NCBI GenBank assembly: GCA_905373305.1 | Contig: CAJPSM010000064.1 | Span: 1 to 7,275 of the forward strand | Direction: 5' to 3' | Source: an uncultured Streptococcus sp. | Lineage (GTDB): Bacteria > Bacillota > Bacilli > Lactobacillales > Streptococcaceae | DNA: 7,275 nucleotides | In this document: one piece after another, positions 6,455-7,275 of the stretch | How positions within the stretch are numbered: position 1 is the stretch's first letter | How the letters are laid out: every line of letters starts with the position of its first letter | The notes under the pieces: generated by a model | The model's input: only the letters and a program-made list of their open reading frames with translations | Told to the model about the DNA's origin: nothing | The model's database searches: none | Made by a program: the position numbers and the translations under genes

Positions 6455-6978
6455 CAGTCTATCCTTTCACAAAAAAAATATCCTTGTACTTTTTTAAAGA
6501 ATTCCTGCTTGATTAAAAATCGAAAGGCGAGAAAAGCTATGGCTGTACCAATCAAGGTCGCTCCGAAAAATCGCGGAGTATAGATAAACCAGCTGAGCTT
6601 GGCCGCAGATCCCGTAAAGAGAACCATGACAGGATAGGAAACAATGGAACCGATAATCCCTGTTCCCAAAATCTCTCCTAGGGCAGAATAGGGAAATTTT
6701 CGACCGTACTTATAAAAAAGACCTGCGAGAAGGGCTCCAAAAGTAGCTCCTGTTAGGGCCAAGGGCGGAATGCCTTGAGTAGACATACGGATAAAGGCTG
6801 TGACTGTAGCCATGACCAAGGCATAAACAGGCCCCATCAAGATTCCCGCAAGAATATTGACTACACTAGACATTGGTGCCATTCCTTCAATTCGGAAGAT
6901 GGGTGTAAGAACTACGTCAAGGGCAATCATCATGGATAAAATGGTTAATTTGTGAACTTGTAGTTGGTGGTTTCTCAT
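6454..6978 (-). CDS. thiW: ThiW family transporter S component (predicted thiazole uptake)
   Basis: This 174-residue, strongly hydrophobic protein has about five membrane helices (roughly 10-27, 38-65, 74-90, 101-123, 131-154). It begins with a short basic head and ends in a basic tail. Segments such as [18 protein letters not shown] (33-50) and [20 protein letters not shown] (67-86) fit the ThiW family of ECF-type substrate-binding (S) components. ThiW is predicted, mainly from riboswitch and operon linkage to thiM, to take up the thiazole precursor with a shared ECF module encoded elsewhere. No ATPase is in this window. The start ATG at 6976-6978 lies 3 bases after the tenA stop codon and has only a weak purine-rich ribosome site (AAGAAA), suggesting dependence on translation of tenA. 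It overlaps thiM by one base. Substrate is inferred from context; other ECF S components are possible but less likely. Confidence 0.88.
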   Translation of the reverse strand: MRNHQLQVHKLTILSMMIALDVVLTPIFRIEGMAPMSSVVNILAGILMGPVYALVMATVTAFIRMSTQGIPPLALTGATFGALLAGLFYKYGRKFPYSALGEILGTGIIGSIVSYPVMVLFTGSAAKLSWFIYTPRFFGATLIGTAIAFLAFRFLIKQEFFKKVQGYFFCERID

Positions 6979-6981
6979 TTT

Positions 6982-7275
6982 CTATTTCTTTTCTTTTTCT
7001 AAGGACTGCAAATCACTCGTCCATGTTTGATGTTGGTAAGCCATTTCCCAAAACTTGGCTTCCATGTGGACACTGCGGTGAAAGGCCTCTAGCATTTTTT
7101 GTTTGTCCGTCTCATTGCTTTCTCGATAGAGCTGATTGACCAGCGCTTCTTCCTCTTTAATTTGCTGTTCTAATTCATCGGTGATATAGGTTTCAATCCA
7201 CTGTTGATAAAGAGGATTCGGGGATGGTTTGCGATTAAGTGCCTTGCCCAAATCATGGTATAACCAAGGACATGG
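6982..7275 (-). CDS. tenA: TenA family thiaminase II / aminopyrimidine hydrolase, C-terminal part (runs off the right edge)
   Basis: Only the last 97 codons lie in the window; the gene continues beyond 7275. The visible protein begins PCPWLYHDLGKAL and ends SVHMEAKFWEMAY plus a charged tail. This matches the C-terminal half of TenA: the PC(P/Y)W cysteine (codon 7270-7272) corresponds to the catalytic Cys of the TenA_C subgroup, and the Glu in MEAKFW corresponds to the C-terminal catalytic Glu. TenA hydrolyses 4-amino-5-aminomethyl-2-methylpyrimidine to HMP in thiamine salvage, and can also cleave thiamine. It is the first visible gene of the operon with thiW, thiM and thiE, so both pyrimidine and thiazole salvage are combined. 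An in-frame TTG at 7249-7251 is not a start, because conserved coding sequence continues upstream of it. Whether the N-terminal half is intact cannot be seen. Confidence 0.9.
   Translation of the reverse strand, partial: PCPWLYHDLGKALNRKPSPNPLYQQWIETYITDELEQQIKEEEALVNQLYRESNETDKQKMLEAFHRSVHMEAKFWEMAYQHQTWTSDLQSLEKEKK

Noticed and set aside
6982..7251. A separate 89-aa protein starting at TTG 7249-7251
   Set aside because: The frame is open to the window edge and the upstream codons encode the conserved TenA PCPWLY motif, so this is the end of tenA.
1..7275. Mobile elements, CRISPR arrays, tRNA or BOX/RUP repeats
   Set aside because: No transposase, no regularly spaced repeats, no tRNA-like sequence and no dispersed pneumococcal repeat could be recognised by eye.

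Overview
The window looks like chromosomal DNA of Streptococcus pneumoniae or a very close mitis-group relative. The signs are a low-GC Firmicute sequence with strong AGGAGG-type ribosome binding sites, a SpxB-type pyruvate oxidase, a copY-cupA-copA copper operon, and a tenA-thiW-thiM-thiE thiamine-salvage cluster. The cysteine positions of CopY (52, 128, 130) and CupA (74, 111) agree with the residue numbers I recall for the pneumococcal proteins. I see no mobile elements, CRISPR arrays, rRNA or tRNA genes. The window reads as core chromosome.

Layout. Positions 1-580 (minus) hold the first 193 codons of spxB. Positions 581-792 hold the spxB upstream region, with two cre-like dyads, and the copA terminator. 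Positions 793-3823 (minus) hold the copper operon in the order copY, cupA, copA, driven by a promoter at 3865-3893 that is covered and followed by two identical CopY operators. Positions 3824-4188 are a divergent control region. Its left part serves copY. Its right part carries an extended -10 promoter and a TPP-riboswitch-like aptamer that leads into thiD (4189-4980, plus). A strong bidirectional terminator at 4982-5023 separates thiD from the convergent thiamine-salvage operon (5026-7275, minus). That operon reads tenA (3' part only), thiW, thiM, thiE, tightly packed with overlaps.

How it works together. The thiamine genes rebuild thiamine phosphate from salvaged parts. ThiW is a likely substrate-binding transport component for the thiazole. 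ThiM phosphorylates the thiazole. TenA recovers the pyrimidine from degraded thiamine. ThiD phosphorylates HMP twice, and ThiE joins the halves. SpxB itself needs thiamine diphosphate, so cofactor supply and a main consumer sit close together. The copper genes export Cu(I) from the cytoplasm; next to an H2O2-generating oxidase this would limit copper/peroxide chemistry.

The least ordinary item is the aptamer before thiD. It keeps the pyrimidine-sensing CTGAGA element and helices P1, P2, P3a and P5. It departs from the TPP consensus at exactly the bases that contact the Mg-pyrophosphate, so it is either a variant with changed ligand preference or a decaying switch.
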